DNA of 64,000 nucleotides from Desulfurobacterium atlanticum. GTDB taxonomy: Bacteria; Aquificota; Aquificia; Desulfurobacteriales; Desulfurobacteriaceae. The translations under genes were made by a program, and so were the position numbers. The notes beneath the pieces were generated by a model. That model searched no databases and had not been told where the DNA came from. It saw only the letters and a program-made list of their open reading frames with translations. The stretch covers positions 62,001-126,000 of the forward strand of contig NZ_FZOB01000002.1 of NCBI RefSeq assembly GCF_900188395.1. The letters run 5' to 3'. This document shows, piece by piece, positions 17,145-26,419 of the stretch (within the stretch, counting starts at the first letter, position 1; each line of letters starts with the position of its first letter).

Positions 17145-19271
17145 TTACGCAAGAACTTTTAAAAATTTCATAACAATTGTTTTTTCACCAAAATTTGCAA
17201 AGTATGCAGTAACTTTCGCTGTATCCCCAGCCCCTTCAACCCTTTTAACAATTCCCTTTCCAAATTTTTTATGAAAAACTATTTTCGGTTTTTTCTTTAT
17301 AGAAGACCTGGAAGAGATAGAAGAGACCGAAGATGCTTGAGTTTTTTCTCCTGATGTTTTCCTTGAAACCGGTTTTATAAGATGGGAAGGAATTTCATCA
17401 ATAAACCGGGATTTTTCAGTTGGTCTGTATGAACCGAAAAATCTCCTGCTCCTAGCATAGGAAAGAACAAGCACTTTTTTAGCTCTTGTTATGGCAACAT
17501 AAAAAAGCCTTCTCTCCTCTTCAATCTGTTCATTTGCATCAAGTGAACGAGCATGGGGAAATAGACCTTCCTCAAGCCCTGTTATGAAGACCACAGGAAA
17601 CTCAAGACCTTTAGATGCATGAATTGTCATCAAAGTAACCTTTTCTCCATCTTCCATTTCATCCTGATCAGAAGATAAGGTAACAGTGTTTAGAAACTCA
17701 AGGTAAAGTTCTTCTCCTGACAGACCGCTTCTTTCTGCAAACTCTTCAAGGGTATTTCCAAGTTCTGTAATGTTTTCAACCCGTGTTTCCCAATCCTCTC
17801 TGTACTCTTTCCTCAAATAATCTTCATATCTTGAAATGGCGGTGATAAATTTTATGAATTCGTAAGGTTTAAGTGTTTCTAACTTTTCTTTACCAGCTTC
17901 AATTATTTCAAGAATCTCTTTAAATCCTTCTCTCTGCCTTAAAGGTGATTCTAATACAATTCTATTTAAAGCTTCTATGTTTGAATATCCTTCATCCAGC
18001 AACTTTTTCAATCTCTCTTCAGCTGCCTGACCAAGACCCCTTTTGGGAACATTTAAAATTCTGAAAAGAGAAAGTTTATCCTCCTCAAAAAGAATAACTC
18101 TCATATAAGCGATAATATCTTTGATTTCTTTTCGCTCGTAAAACTTCAATCCACCAACTATTTGATAGTTTATCCCTTCTCTTCTTAAAGCATCTTCAAC
18201 TATTCTTGATTGAGAGTTTGTCCTGTAAAAGATGGCTATTTCTGAAGGTTTAAAACCTGTATTGATAAGCTTTTTAACCGTCTTTCCCACAAACAAAGCT
18301 TCTTCCTGGTCAGTAGAAGCTTCAAAAAGTCTTATCGGCTCACCATCTTCATTATCAGTAAAAAGCTTTTTTCCTTTTCTTATAGTGTTATTTGCTATAA
18401 CAGCGTTTGCTGCAGAAAGAATAACACCAGAACACCTATAATTTTTCTCAAGTTTTACAACTTTTGCATGTGGAAAATCTTTTTCAAAATTTAAAATGTT
18501 GTTAATATTGGCTCCTCTCCATGTATAGATACACTGGTCTTCATCTCCCACAACACACACATTACCTTTTTCAAGGGTAAGAGCTTTTGTGATTTCATAC
18601 TGGATGGCGTTTGTATCCTGATACTCATCTATCAGAACATATCTGAAATAATCAACATATCTGTTCTTTATGTCCTCATGTTCTGTTAATAATTTTTTTC
18701 CATAAAGTAGAAGATCATCAAAATCAAAAGCGTTCATCTCTTTAAGTTTCTTGTTATAGAGTTCAAAGATTTCAATAACTCTGTCGTAACCTTTTAGTTC
18801 AAAGTTTTCTATTGAAACCATTCCGTTTTTAACATTACTTATCATTGAGCCGATGAGAGATGGATTGTAAAGTTCTGTATCAAGGTTGAGTTCTTTGAGA
18901 ATTTCCTTTAAGACACTTTTTTTATCGTCAGTATCTATAATTAAAAAGTTTGGTTTAAAGCCAATTCTTACACTATGAGATTTTAAAAGCTTTACACAAA
19001 AAGAATGAAATGTTGAAACGAAAACATCAGCCTTTCCTTTAAGAAGCTGACCAACCCGCTCCTTCATCTCATGAGCAGCTTTATTTGTAAAAGTCACTGC
19101 AAGGATTCTCTCAGGCTCATAGTTAAACTTCTCTATCATGTAAGCTATTTTATAAGTAATAACTCTTGTTTTACCAGAACCTGCACCTGCAAGAATTAAA
19201 AGAGGAGAGTCAAAATATGTAACAGCTTCTTTCTGTTGTGGATTTAACTCTTTTATAAGATTTTCTATCAT
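17145..19271 (-). CDS. pcrA: UvrD/PcrA-family 3'-5' DNA helicase
   Basis: 708 aa, typical PcrA length. Superfamily 1A helicase for repair and replication-fork clearing. Walker A AGAGSGKT (residues 28-35), VTFTNKAA motif Ia, DEYQDTN Walker B, GDEDQCIYTWRGA motif III, EKNYRC motif IV, MTIHASKGLEFPVVFI motif V and VAITRAKK motif VI are all present. The C-terminus carries the Tudor-like RNAP-binding module (HKKFGKGIVKRVEG). ATG overlaps the thrB stop by 4 bases. Confidence 0.96.
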   Translation of the reverse strand: MIENLIKELNPQQKEAVTYFDSPLLILAGAGSGKTRVITYKIAYMIEKFNYEPERILAVTFTNKAAHEMKERVGQLLKGKADVFVSTFHSFCVKLLKSHSVRIGFKPNFLIIDTDDKKSVLKEILKELNLDTELYNPSLIGSMISNVKNGMVSIENFELKGYDRVIEIFELYNKKLKEMNAFDFDDLLLYGKKLLTEHEDIKNRYVDYFRYVLIDEYQDTNAIQYEITKALTLEKGNVCVVGDEDQCIYTWRGANINNILNFEKDFPHAKVVKLEKNYRCSGVILSAANAVIANNTIRKGKKLFTDNEDGEPIRLFEASTDQEEALFVGKTVKKLINTGFKPSEIAIFYRTNSQSRIVEDALRREGINYQIVGGLKFYERKEIKDIIAYMRVILFEEDKLSLFRILNVPKRGLGQAAEERLKKLLDEGYSNIEALNRIVLESPLRQREGFKEILEIIEAGKEKLETLKPYEFIKFITAISRYEDYLRKEYREDWETRVENITELGNTLEEFAERSGLSGEELYLEFLNTVTLSSDQDEMEDGEKVTLMTIHASKGLEFPVVFITGLEEGLFPHARSLDANEQIEEERRLFYVAITRAKKVLVLSYARSRRFFGSYRPTEKSRFIDEIPSHLIKPVSRKTSGEKTQASSVSSISSRSSIKKKPKIVFHKKFGKGIVKRVEGAGDTAKVTAYFANFGEKTIVMKFLKVLA

Positions 19272-20164
19272 TTTACTTCTTCAACCCTTGCACCTTCTTT
19301 ATCAACATCAAGAACAAGATACTTTGCTTCTATTCCAAGACTTTCAAAAACATCACACATAGCCTTCCCAATATTATCAAAATTATTATCTGCAAGAGCA
19401 CCTATACAGCTGCCAGCTCCAGAAAGATAGACAGCATAAGCTCCTTCTTTATATCCCTGAGATAAAACATCCCAGAAACCGGGTATGATATCTCCCCTAT
19501 ACGGCTGGTGAATCCTATCCTTAACAGCTTCCTTTAAAAGGGAAAAATCTTTCTTCTGTAAAGCACCCATTAAAAGCCCTACTCGTTGAATGTTAAAAAT
19601 AACATCATCTCTTGAATATCCAGGTGGAAGAACAGCTCTTGAATCTTCAGTTGATAGAAAAAGCTCTGGAACAACCACAATTACCTTGAGTTCTTCAGGA
19701 AAGTCAAGTCTAACATAGGAAAGGTCTCCGTTTGTTGCAGCGACTACAAATCCACCTGTATATGCTGGCAAAACATTATCAGGATGAGGTTCAAATTTAA
19801 ATGCAACATCTATAACTTCAGGAAGTGACAGCTTTTTCCCGGCTATCTTTTCAGCTGCCAAAATACCTCCTACAATGGCAGTGGCAGAGCTACCAAGACC
19901 TCTTCCAAGAGGAATACGATTTACCAATTTAACACTAATAGGTTGAGAAAAACCAAGATACTCCGAAGTGCTTTTATAAGCCCTAAGAAAAAGGTTTGAC
20001 TCATCTTTTGGAAGATTAGAAACACCTTCTCCTTCAATATCAACGCAGTAACTGTTTGACGGTTCAACAAAAAAATCGTTATAAAGAGTCAAAGCAAGCC
20101 CAAGAGCATCAAAGCCAGGACCGATATTACTTGTAGAAGCAGGCACAGAAACTTTAAAACTCAT
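19268..20164 (-). CDS. thrB: Homoserine kinase
   Basis: 298 aa GHMP kinase. Phosphorylates homoserine in threonine synthesis. Visible are the N-terminal VPASTSNIGPGFDALGLAL, the ATP loop PLGRGLGSSATA (85-96) and the C-terminal YLSGAGSCIGAL motif. It heads a two-gene unit with pcrA through an ATGA-type overlap. This odd pairing seems to reflect compaction rather than function. Confidence 0.95.
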   Translation of the reverse strand: MSFKVSVPASTSNIGPGFDALGLALTLYNDFFVEPSNSYCVDIEGEGVSNLPKDESNLFLRAYKSTSEYLGFSQPISVKLVNRIPLGRGLGSSATAIVGGILAAEKIAGKKLSLPEVIDVAFKFEPHPDNVLPAYTGGFVVAATNGDLSYVRLDFPEELKVIVVVPELFLSTEDSRAVLPPGYSRDDVIFNIQRVGLLMGALQKKDFSLLKEAVKDRIHQPYRGDIIPGFWDVLSQGYKEGAYAVYLSGAGSCIGALADNNFDNIGKAMCDVFESLGIEAKYLVLDVDKEGARVEEVK

Positions 20165-20240
20165 AATTCCTCCAAAATATTTTTACCATAGAGATGATAA
20201 CTTTGAAAACAGGAAAAATCAAGAACATCAATAGAAAATT

Positions 20241-21122
20241 TCAATCTGCCTCAACCTTGAGGCCAAGCTTATTAACAAGCTCTTCAGGAGAAGCTGAATT
20301 AAAAAGAAAAGTTCCCAATCTGACAGGTTCATCAGGATGAATTTCAACTTTTATCAATCGCGGATTCTCAATAAATTTAATAAGAGCCTTTTTAATCATT
20401 AAAGATAGAATATCATTCCCAAGCTCCTTGTTAATTTTAAGTTTAATTTTCCTTTTTACCTCAACAGGAGAAAGGTTTCTATACTTTGCAATTCCAGTAA
20501 TGGCTCTTTCATAAAAACCTTTATCTTTATAAATAAGCACTCCATCTGCAATTTTAATAGACAAAAATTTAAAGATAAGGGATTCTATACCGCTAACATT
20601 TTTAAAATCAGGAATTTCATAAAGCTTTAAAGAAACAAAAAGACTGCCAGATTCTGGAACATCAAGAATATACTTATTTAAGGAAAACCTTCTCTTTTCC
20701 GGGTTAAAATGGTAACTAAATTCTGTATTGAAAGAGATAGTTTTCCTATAATCAAGCAAATTCAGAATATACCTTAAATTTTCAGGAAAATTTTCAATAG
20801 GAATTTCTACACTATCCACCACAATCCTGGCATATCGTGGAAAGTTCCCCTTTATATCAGGATTTTCCACTTCCAACTTATTAATACTTAAAGGCTTCTT
20901 CAATAAAGAACCTGAAACTGTAATATTTTCCAAAGTAACAGATTTCCTAAAAATAGAAACATCACAATTTTTATATTTTACATCAAACTCAGGCTTTAAA
21001 GCTTGAAGTTTTTTATCTATTTTTTCTTCCACTTTTTTGGTTATATAGTAATCAGCAGCAAAATAGATACCTATGAGAAAAGATACTAAAACTGCTAAGA
21101 AAACTCCAAATTTTTTTCTCAT
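20241..21122 (-). CDS. Membrane-anchored AsmA-like hypothetical protein
   Basis: 293 aa. One N-terminal transmembrane helix (residues 5-24), then a long extracytoplasmic part. It opens with a helix and the pattern VKYKNCDVSIFRKSVTLENITVSG plus INKLEVENPDI, which resembles the start of AsmA/DUF748-type proteins whose beta strands describe basis-like lipid-transfer grooves. No catalytic motif. Separate promoter region likely, since 76-60 bases flank it on both sides. Function not known. Confidence 0.6.
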   Translation of the reverse strand: MRKKFGVFLAVLVSFLIGIYFAADYYITKKVEEKIDKKLQALKPEFDVKYKNCDVSIFRKSVTLENITVSGSLLKKPLSINKLEVENPDIKGNFPRYARIVVDSVEIPIENFPENLRYILNLLDYRKTISFNTEFSYHFNPEKRRFSLNKYILDVPESGSLFVSLKLYEIPDFKNVSGIESLIFKFLSIKIADGVLIYKDKGFYERAITGIAKYRNLSPVEVKRKIKLKINKELGNDILSLMIKKALIKFIENPRLIKVEIHPDEPVRLGTFLFNSASPEELVNKLGLKVEAD

Positions 21123-21181
21123 AACTTTCCCTTTTAAAACAGCTCTAACAGAAAAAATATGCTATATGTGTTAAGCTAACA

Positions 21182-22192
21182 TTACGCCGATCTAAACATA
21201 TATAGAAGTTTATTTTTAAGCTCGTCAGGAGTTATCGGTTTTGCAAGAAACTCATCAAACAGATCTTTATACTTTTCATACTCTTTAGGATACATTGTAA
21301 GGGCAACAACTTTAGTATTTAAGTTGTGTTCTTTTATGTATCGTGCAACATCTATTCCAAGACCATCTCCAAGATTTATATCTGTAATAACAATGTCATA
21401 ATGTTTCTTCTTTAAAAATTCAAGAGCATCGCCGAGAGATTCAGCTTCATCTATCTCCTTAAAACATAAACCATCAAGATTTTTAGAAATTAACTTAAAA
21501 GTTTCTCTCATCACAAGTCTTGTGAAAAGAACATCTTCAACAATGAGAATAGAAATACATCTTTTACAGGAAGGTTTCAAACAGTAAGAGTCAGAAGCCC
21601 TTTTTACAATTTCATAAAGTTCAGACTTAACTTTTCTTTTTCTAAAACCTATAACAACAATACTTCCATCGGATAGCTTAAATCCATAAAGGAAAAGACC
21701 TTCATCTTCCATATGGTAAAAGTTCCTTTCTTCTGCCAGAAAACCGTCAATAAAAGTTTCCACCATTTCTTCTTGTATTTCTTCATGTTTATTCTTTATT
21801 TCAAGAACAACTTTACCATTTACATCTACTATCTTTGCAAACAGAAAATCCTCTCTTTTGACTATTTGAGAAACCAATACCTTAAAAAAGTCCACAGTAT
21901 TTCCTGACACAGGCTCCTCTACCAAAAGAAGCTCCTTTTTTAAATTTTCAGCATTTGAAGATTCTTTTTTAATAGAAGAGAGAAGCTTATTTATAACCAT
22001 AAGATGTTGTTTTTCAACTGCCTCACTCGGATTTTCATTTTCAGGAACATTCTCTATTCTTTTAACAACCTCACCATTTCTAAATATAAGAGTTACAACT
22101 TCTCCAGAAGTTTTATAAAACTCTGTCTGAATATGAAACACAGCATTACCAATTTTTATGTTATCATTTTTTGATAGAGTTGTATTATCCAT
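21182..22192 (-). CDS. Protein with C-terminal response-regulator receiver domain
   Basis: 336 aa. The last ~120 residues are a CheY-like receiver: SILIVEDVLFTRLVM (acidic pocket), DIVITDINLGDG with phospho-acceptor Asp271, ALTMY and the conserved Lys318 in LAKPIT. The first ~200 residues are not recognised: two alpha/beta segments and a SYCLKPSCKRC cysteine cluster just before the receiver. Having the receiver at the C-terminus and no DNA-binding domain suggests a signalling adaptor. It neighbours a diguanylate cyclase. Confidence 0.75.
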   Translation of the reverse strand: MDNTTLSKNDNIKIGNAVFHIQTEFYKTSGEVVTLIFRNGEVVKRIENVPENENPSEAVEKQHLMVINKLLSSIKKESSNAENLKKELLLVEEPVSGNTVDFFKVLVSQIVKREDFLFAKIVDVNGKVVLEIKNKHEEIQEEMVETFIDGFLAEERNFYHMEDEGLFLYGFKLSDGSIVVIGFRKRKVKSELYEIVKRASDSYCLKPSCKRCISILIVEDVLFTRLVMRETFKLISKNLDGLCFKEIDEAESLGDALEFLKKKHYDIVITDINLGDGLGIDVARYIKEHNLNTKVVALTMYPKEYEKYKDLFDEFLAKPITPDELKNKLLYMFRSA

Positions 22193-22244
22193 TTTTACCA
22201 GACCTCAAACAGTATTATTAGAAAATATAATTAGGAAAAAATAT

Positions 22245-23276
22245 TTAGCAACTTAAGGAAAAAACTGAAACTTTATTTTTACCTGAACGTTTAGAATGAT
22301 AAAGAGCTTCATCAGCTTTATTGATGGCATCATCAATACCTTTCTCAAAATCTACTTCAGCAACACCAAAACTTACTGTAACTTTGATTCCAAAATCATT
22401 GTTTTCTATCAATCTCCTTAACTTTTCTGCTAATTTTTCCGCTTCTTCAACACCAATATGAGGACAGAGAATAATAAACTCCTCTCCACCCCATCTTACA
22501 AGTTTATCACATTTCCTTATGTTTTCTCTGACAAGCCGTGCTATCTCTTTTAAAACCTCATCTCCTTTCAAATGACCGTGGGTGTCATTTATCTTTTTAA
22601 AGTCATCAATATCAAACATTATTATGGATATGGAAAACCCATATCTTTTAGCTCTCTCCATCTCTTCATTAATAAAATCAAGAAACGCATATCTGTTGTA
22701 AGCTCCCGTTAAAGGGTCTTTAATTGAAAGCTCTATCAGTTGAATGAAATTTTCCTCAACTATTCTCTTTAAAACAAAAGCTCCCACAGAAGAAACAACT
22801 ATAAATGCTGTTAAATTGATGAAGTAATAAGCAAATGCTCTAATATCATGATTGTGAATATATATTCCTGTATAAAGAAATCCAAAAATAAATAAAGTGA
22901 TAAACATTACTGCATCTTTAAACGGCAAAAGAAGAATTGAAAGCATTGGAACGGTGATGAACCACATGTAAAGTGAATGCTCTCTTTGAAGAAGAATAGA
23001 AAAACACACCATTACAATAGATGAGATAAAGACAATAGCAGAAAAATAATACTTTTCCAGTCTATATAGAAAAATGGAAAAAATGGTTAGAAAAATGGCA
23101 GCTGCTATTCCCTGCTCTATTATCTGTTTTTCAAAGTAATGCGCGGGAATAAAACCAACAAAAATAAAACAGAAAAGAGTGACAATTTCAATGTTTCTTA
23201 GAAAACAAATTCTATAGGGAATTAGTAAATAATAACTGTCTTTTTTATCTATTTTTTTTGCCAGATTATGGCACAT
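22245..23276 (-). CDS. Membrane diguanylate cyclase (GGDEF)
   Basis: 343 aa. Five to six hydrophobic helices over residues ~25-175 (sensor region of unknown ligand), then a GGDEF domain with the active-site signature GGEEF at 263-267 and a product-inhibition I-site RKCD at 254-257, correctly spaced. It should therefore make cyclic di-GMP from two GTP and be feedback inhibited. The start region begins MCHNLAKKID. It is divergent from a small DUF4911-like gene. Confidence 0.92.
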   Translation of the reverse strand: MCHNLAKKIDKKDSYYLLIPYRICFLRNIEIVTLFCFIFVGFIPAHYFEKQIIEQGIAAAIFLTIFSIFLYRLEKYYFSAIVFISSIVMVCFSILLQREHSLYMWFITVPMLSILLLPFKDAVMFITLFIFGFLYTGIYIHNHDIRAFAYYFINLTAFIVVSSVGAFVLKRIVEENFIQLIELSIKDPLTGAYNRYAFLDFINEEMERAKRYGFSISIIMFDIDDFKKINDTHGHLKGDEVLKEIARLVRENIRKCDKLVRWGGEEFIILCPHIGVEEAEKLAEKLRRLIENNDFGIKVTVSFGVAEVDFEKGIDDAINKADEALYHSKRSGKNKVSVFSLSC

Positions 23277-23342
23277 ACCTCTTTTCCTGTTTTATTTTCT
23301 TAATAATTATTTTATCATATTGAAAAACTTCAGGGAGTTAAA

Positions 23343-23594
23343 ATGATTAAAGGACGAAATTTATTATGTAAGGTAAGCGTAAAGGATATAGCATTTATCA
23401 ACGCCATATTTGAATGGTATCACGAAGTAGGAACAGTAAGAACACGGGATAGAAAAAACGGGATTATAGAAATCTGGCTCTCTCCAGACTTTTACGAAGA
23501 AGGACTGAAAGCTATAGAGTATTTAAAAAATGAAGGTTTTGTGCAGAAAATTGAAATCCTTGAAGAAGTTGGAGACAACTGGCACAGAGAATAA
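23343..23594 (+). CDS. Small DUF4911-like protein
   Basis: 83 aa, no signal or membrane segment. KVSVKDIAFINAIFEWYHEVGTVRTRD and the following IIEIWLSPDF strand resemble DUF4911, a small alpha/beta family of unknown role common in thermophilic anaerobes. ATG 23343 follows CAGGGAG. A strong hairpin terminator begins right after its stop. Confidence 0.6.
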   Translation: MIKGRNLLCKVSVKDIAFINAIFEWYHEVGTVRTRDRKNGIIEIWLSPDFYEEGLKAIEYLKNEGFVQKIEILEEVGDNWHRE

Positions 23595-23596
23595 AA

Positions 23597-23619
23597 AAGC
23601 CCCCGTTAACGGGGGCTTT
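23597..23619. terminator. Bidirectional terminator between DUF4911-like gene and pstS
   Basis: GC-rich stem AAAGCCCCC / GGGGGCTTT around GTTAAC, flanked by an A run on the left and T-rich sequence on the right. It can serve the plus-strand gene ending at 23594 and the minus-strand pstS ending at 23641. Confidence 0.8.
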
Positions 23620-23640
23620 ACTGTTTTAGACTATCAAGGC

Positions 23641-24678
23641 TTACTTAAAAACAACTTCGCTCCAGTAGCTTCTTATCATGCTTTTAACTTCAGATGGAAG
23701 TGGAACATAACCAAGTCTTTCAGCAGCTCTGTCTCCGTGCTTAAATGCCCAGTCAAAGAATTCTGTAACAAGTTTGTTTCTTTCTTTCTTTTCTCTTGGA
23801 AGAAGAATCATTGTAGCAACTGTTAAAGGCCAGCTGTTTCTTCCCGGTGCAAGAAGAAGGTTTCCATCAATGTAAAAGTGTGTTCTCTTTGTCCACTTTC
23901 CGTGAGCAGCAGCAGCCTTGAAAGACTCATCACTTGGCTCTACCCAGTGTCCATCAGCTGTTTTAAGAACGGCAGCAGAAAGGTTGTTCTGCTTCTTGTA
24001 AGCATACTCAACATACCCTATAGCACCTGGAATTCTTTTAACATAGTTTGTTACACCTGCGTTTCCTTTAGCTCCAATTCCAGTAGGCCATCTAACAACT
24101 TTTCCATATCCAACTTTCTCTTTCCACTCAGGAGAAATATGAGCAAGCCAGTATGTAAAGTTCCATGTTGTACCTGAACCTTCAGACCTGTGAACAACAG
24201 TTATTGGAAGATGTGGAAGTTTAACGTATGGGTTATCCGCTTTGATTTCTTTGTCATCCCAGTATCTTATTTTACCCATAAAGATATCAGAAACTGCTTT
24301 GTTTGAAAGTTTAAGTTCCTTGTCACCAACTCCCGGAAGGTTGTAAACAACCATAATAGAACCGATTACTGCTGGGAACTGGTAAAGTCTTCTTTTATCA
24401 AGGTCTTTTGGCTTGAGCATCTTGTCAGAACCGCCGAAATCAACAACTCTGTCTGTTACCTGCTTGATACCGCCACCAGAACCGATTCCCTGATAGTTAA
24501 CTTTGTTTCCTGTAGCTCTCTTAAACTCTTTAGCCCACTCAACGTAAACAGGGTAAGGAAATGTAGCACCAGCACCATTGATTGTCCAAGCTTTTGCAGT
24601 AGTTGCTGATGCGAATACTGTTCCTGCTGTTACTGCAACTGTTAAAGCTGCAACTGTAGCTTTTTTCATCTTTTTCAT
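23641..24678 (-). CDS. pstS: Phosphate ABC transporter substrate-binding protein
   Basis: 345 aa. Periplasmic phosphate receptor. Signal peptide at residues 1-30 (KKMKKATVAALTVAVTAGTVFASATTAKA). The mature part starts WTINGAGATFPYPVYVEWAKEF with the phosphate-binding loops GSGGGIKQV, DFGGSDK and HRSEGSGTTWNF. No pstCAB follows in the window, so the rest of the transporter is elsewhere. An AGGAGG SD and two TTAACA boxes precede it, and the PhoB/PhoR-like genes lie directly upstream on the same strand. Confidence 0.96.
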   Translation of the reverse strand: MKKMKKATVAALTVAVTAGTVFASATTAKAWTINGAGATFPYPVYVEWAKEFKRATGNKVNYQGIGSGGGIKQVTDRVVDFGGSDKMLKPKDLDKRRLYQFPAVIGSIMVVYNLPGVGDKELKLSNKAVSDIFMGKIRYWDDKEIKADNPYVKLPHLPITVVHRSEGSGTTWNFTYWLAHISPEWKEKVGYGKVVRWPTGIGAKGNAGVTNYVKRIPGAIGYVEYAYKKQNNLSAAVLKTADGHWVEPSDESFKAAAAHGKWTKRTHFYIDGNLLLAPGRNSWPLTVATMILLPREKKERNKLVTEFFDWAFKHGDRAAERLGYVPLPSEVKSMIRSYWSEVVFK

Positions 24679-24722
24679 CCTTACTTCCTCCTGAAATTTT
24701 AAGTTTTCAAAATTTGCTAACT

Positions 24723-24756
24723 AAAATATCTCACAAAATTGTTAAGAAGTTGTTAA
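24723..24756 (-). promoter_or_regulatory. Pho-box-like operator and -10 of pstS
   Basis: On the minus strand TTAACA occurs at 24751-24756 and 24740-24745, exactly 11 bases apart (TTAACA-N5-TTAACA). A TATTTT -10 at 24723-24728 lies 11 bases further. This is the PhoP-box spacing known from Bacillus, here in front of a phosphate-binding protein gene. The distal copy overlaps the stop codon of the kinase gene. Confidence 0.6.
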
Positions 24757-25709
24757 GATTTTGCTGGCATCTTAACAAAAAATGTTGTCCCCTCTCCAGT
24801 TTTTGAAACAAAATCTATTTCCCAGCCGTGATGCTTCACTATTGTTTTAACAAGGGAAAGACCTATCCCAAGGCCCGGACTTTCTTTCTCTTTTACAAAT
24901 TTTTCAAATATGAATGGCTGTATGTGTTCGGGAATTCCTCTGCCTGTGTCATTGACCTCTAAAATAATATCGTTTCCTTTCTTGTAGATTTTTAAACCGA
25001 TTTTACCTTTTTCTGTAAACTTTATTGCGTTATCGAGAAGATTGATTATCATCTGTCTGAAAAGGATTTTTTCCGCAACTACGATGATATTTTCATCAAT
25101 TTCAACTTCAAGTTTAATATCTTTTAGAGAGATTTTATCTTTTAGTTGTTCAGTTATTTCAGAAACCACCGACTTTACATCTACAGGTTCAAAGTTTCCC
25201 TTTTGTCCTTTCATAAGTAAACTTACAGAGTTTACAATGTTTATTACCTTGTCTATCTGGTTTAAAATTTTCTCGGTTAAATCGGATTCAGCATCAAGGG
25301 AGAGAAGCTCAACATAACCTCTAACAATTGTCAGGGGAGTTTTAAGCTCGTGAGAAATTGTGGAGATGATCTTTTTCTTAAACTCTTCTATATAAACATC
25401 CGATGTAATGTCTTCCAGTTCAAGGAGATACACTTCATTAAATGCTTTAGCTTTTATCTTAATATTTCTTCCCCTGTCTTCAAACTCAGCTGTTGCTTCT
25501 TTTTTCCCCTTTTTAAGACTTTCGTAAAGTTTTATTATAGAAAGATAGGGATATCTGTCCCATATCTTTTCGGATGTTCCAATAATATTCCCTTTTTTAT
25601 CAATGAAAATTATCCTATCAGAAACGGTATTTATAGCTTTTAGAGTGTCAAGATTCAAACTTGTATCCAACACCCCAGACGGTTTTGATTTTATTTCCCT
25701 CATTGCCAA
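24753..25709 (-). CDS. phoR: PhoR-like sensor histidine kinase, no membrane segment
   Basis: About 318 aa from the longest start. PAS-like N-terminal part (IIFIDKKGNIIGTSEKI), HisKA box ISTISHELKTPLTIVRGYVELL, HATPase with LLDNAIKFTEKG, DTGRGIPEHIQPFIFEKF and LGIGLSLVKTIVKHHG. It presumably phosphorylates the PhoB-like regulator upstream. Unusually there is no transmembrane helix. The longest start overlaps phoB by 62 bases. GTG or TTG codons around 25660-25675 would give a shorter overlap, so the N-terminus is uncertain. Confidence 0.85.
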   Translation of the reverse strand: MAMREIKSKPSGVLDTSLNLDTLKAINTVSDRIIFIDKKGNIIGTSEKIWDRYPYLSIIKLYESLKKGKKEATAEFEDRGRNIKIKAKAFNEVYLLELEDITSDVYIEEFKKKIISTISHELKTPLTIVRGYVELLSLDAESDLTEKILNQIDKVINIVNSVSLLMKGQKGNFEPVDVKSVVSEITEQLKDKISLKDIKLEVEIDENIIVVAEKILFRQMIINLLDNAIKFTEKGKIGLKIYKKGNDIILEVNDTGRGIPEHIQPFIFEKFVKEKESPGLGIGLSLVKTIVKHHGWEIDFVSKTGEGTTFFVKMPAKS

Positions 25710-26322
25710 GTTTCTCTCTTAAATTTTTAATATGAACATCTATAGCTCTGACAGAGCCTTTACTTCCAAGTTTCGTTGATATCTCATCTTTTCTTATGGC
25801 TTTTCCTTCGTTTTCTACAAGAATTCTGAAAATCATAAATTCTGTTTTTGTAAGATAAACTTTCCTGTCTCCTATCTCAACAGTTCTGTGGTCATCGTAA
25901 AACTTTATTTTTCCCCCATGGTTTGACGATGTGGATACCGATACCTCTCCCTTTCTTCTTAAAAGTGCCCTAACCCTTGCAAGGAGTTCTCTAACACTGA
26001 AAGGTTTTGTAAGATAATCATCAGCTCCACACTCAAACCCTTTAATTTTATCATCTTCACTTGAAAGAGCTGTAAGAATAAGAATAGGAACATCTATCTT
26101 TCTATCTCTTAACATTTTACACGCCTGTCTTCCTTCCATTCCAGGAAGCATTACGTCAAGGATAATAAGGTTGTATTTCTGGTCATACTCAATAATATCG
26201 TTCAGTAGTTTTTCAGAAGTATCAAAGACTCTTACTCTGTATCCTTCTCTTGTTAGTGCAAGTTTCAATATATTTGCTATCTCCATATCATCTTCAACTA
26301 CTGCTATTTTTATCTCTTTCAT
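25648..26322 (-). CDS. phoB: PhoB-like response regulator (OmpR family)
   Basis: 224 aa. Receiver domain with phospho-acceptor in NLIILDVMLPGMEG and Lys in YLTKPF, followed by a winged-helix DNA-binding domain (LTKTEFMIFRILVENEGKAI to IKTVWGVGYKFE). Its position before the kinase and pstS makes a phosphate-starvation role very likely. TTAACA repeats lie 41-87 bases upstream, which suggests autoregulation. Confidence 0.88.
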   Translation of the reverse strand: MKEIKIAVVEDDMEIANILKLALTREGYRVRVFDTSEKLLNDIIEYDQKYNLIILDVMLPGMEGRQACKMLRDRKIDVPILILTALSSEDDKIKGFECGADDYLTKPFSVRELLARVRALLRRKGEVSVSTSSNHGGKIKFYDDHRTVEIGDRKVYLTKTEFMIFRILVENEGKAIRKDEISTKLGSKGSVRAIDVHIKNLREKLGNEGNKIKTVWGVGYKFES

Positions 26323-26362
26323 TTTCTCCTCACAGGTACTAATTTATTTTAAAGCGTTTTGA

Positions 26363-26409
26363 TTAACAGTTTATATTTTATTAACAAATTTCTTAACATT
26401 CTCTTAACA
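26363..26409 (+). promoter_or_regulatory. Cluster of four TTAACA (Pho-box-like) repeats
   Basis: TTAACA at 26363, 26381, 26393 and 26404, the last three with 12- and 11-base periods. They lie in the divergent region between the phoB-like gene (-) and an 81-aa protein (+). The motif orientation faces the plus-strand gene, while the pstS copies face pstS, so both divergent genes are candidates for control. Confidence 0.5.
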
Positions 26410-26419
26410 GAGAGGAGTG

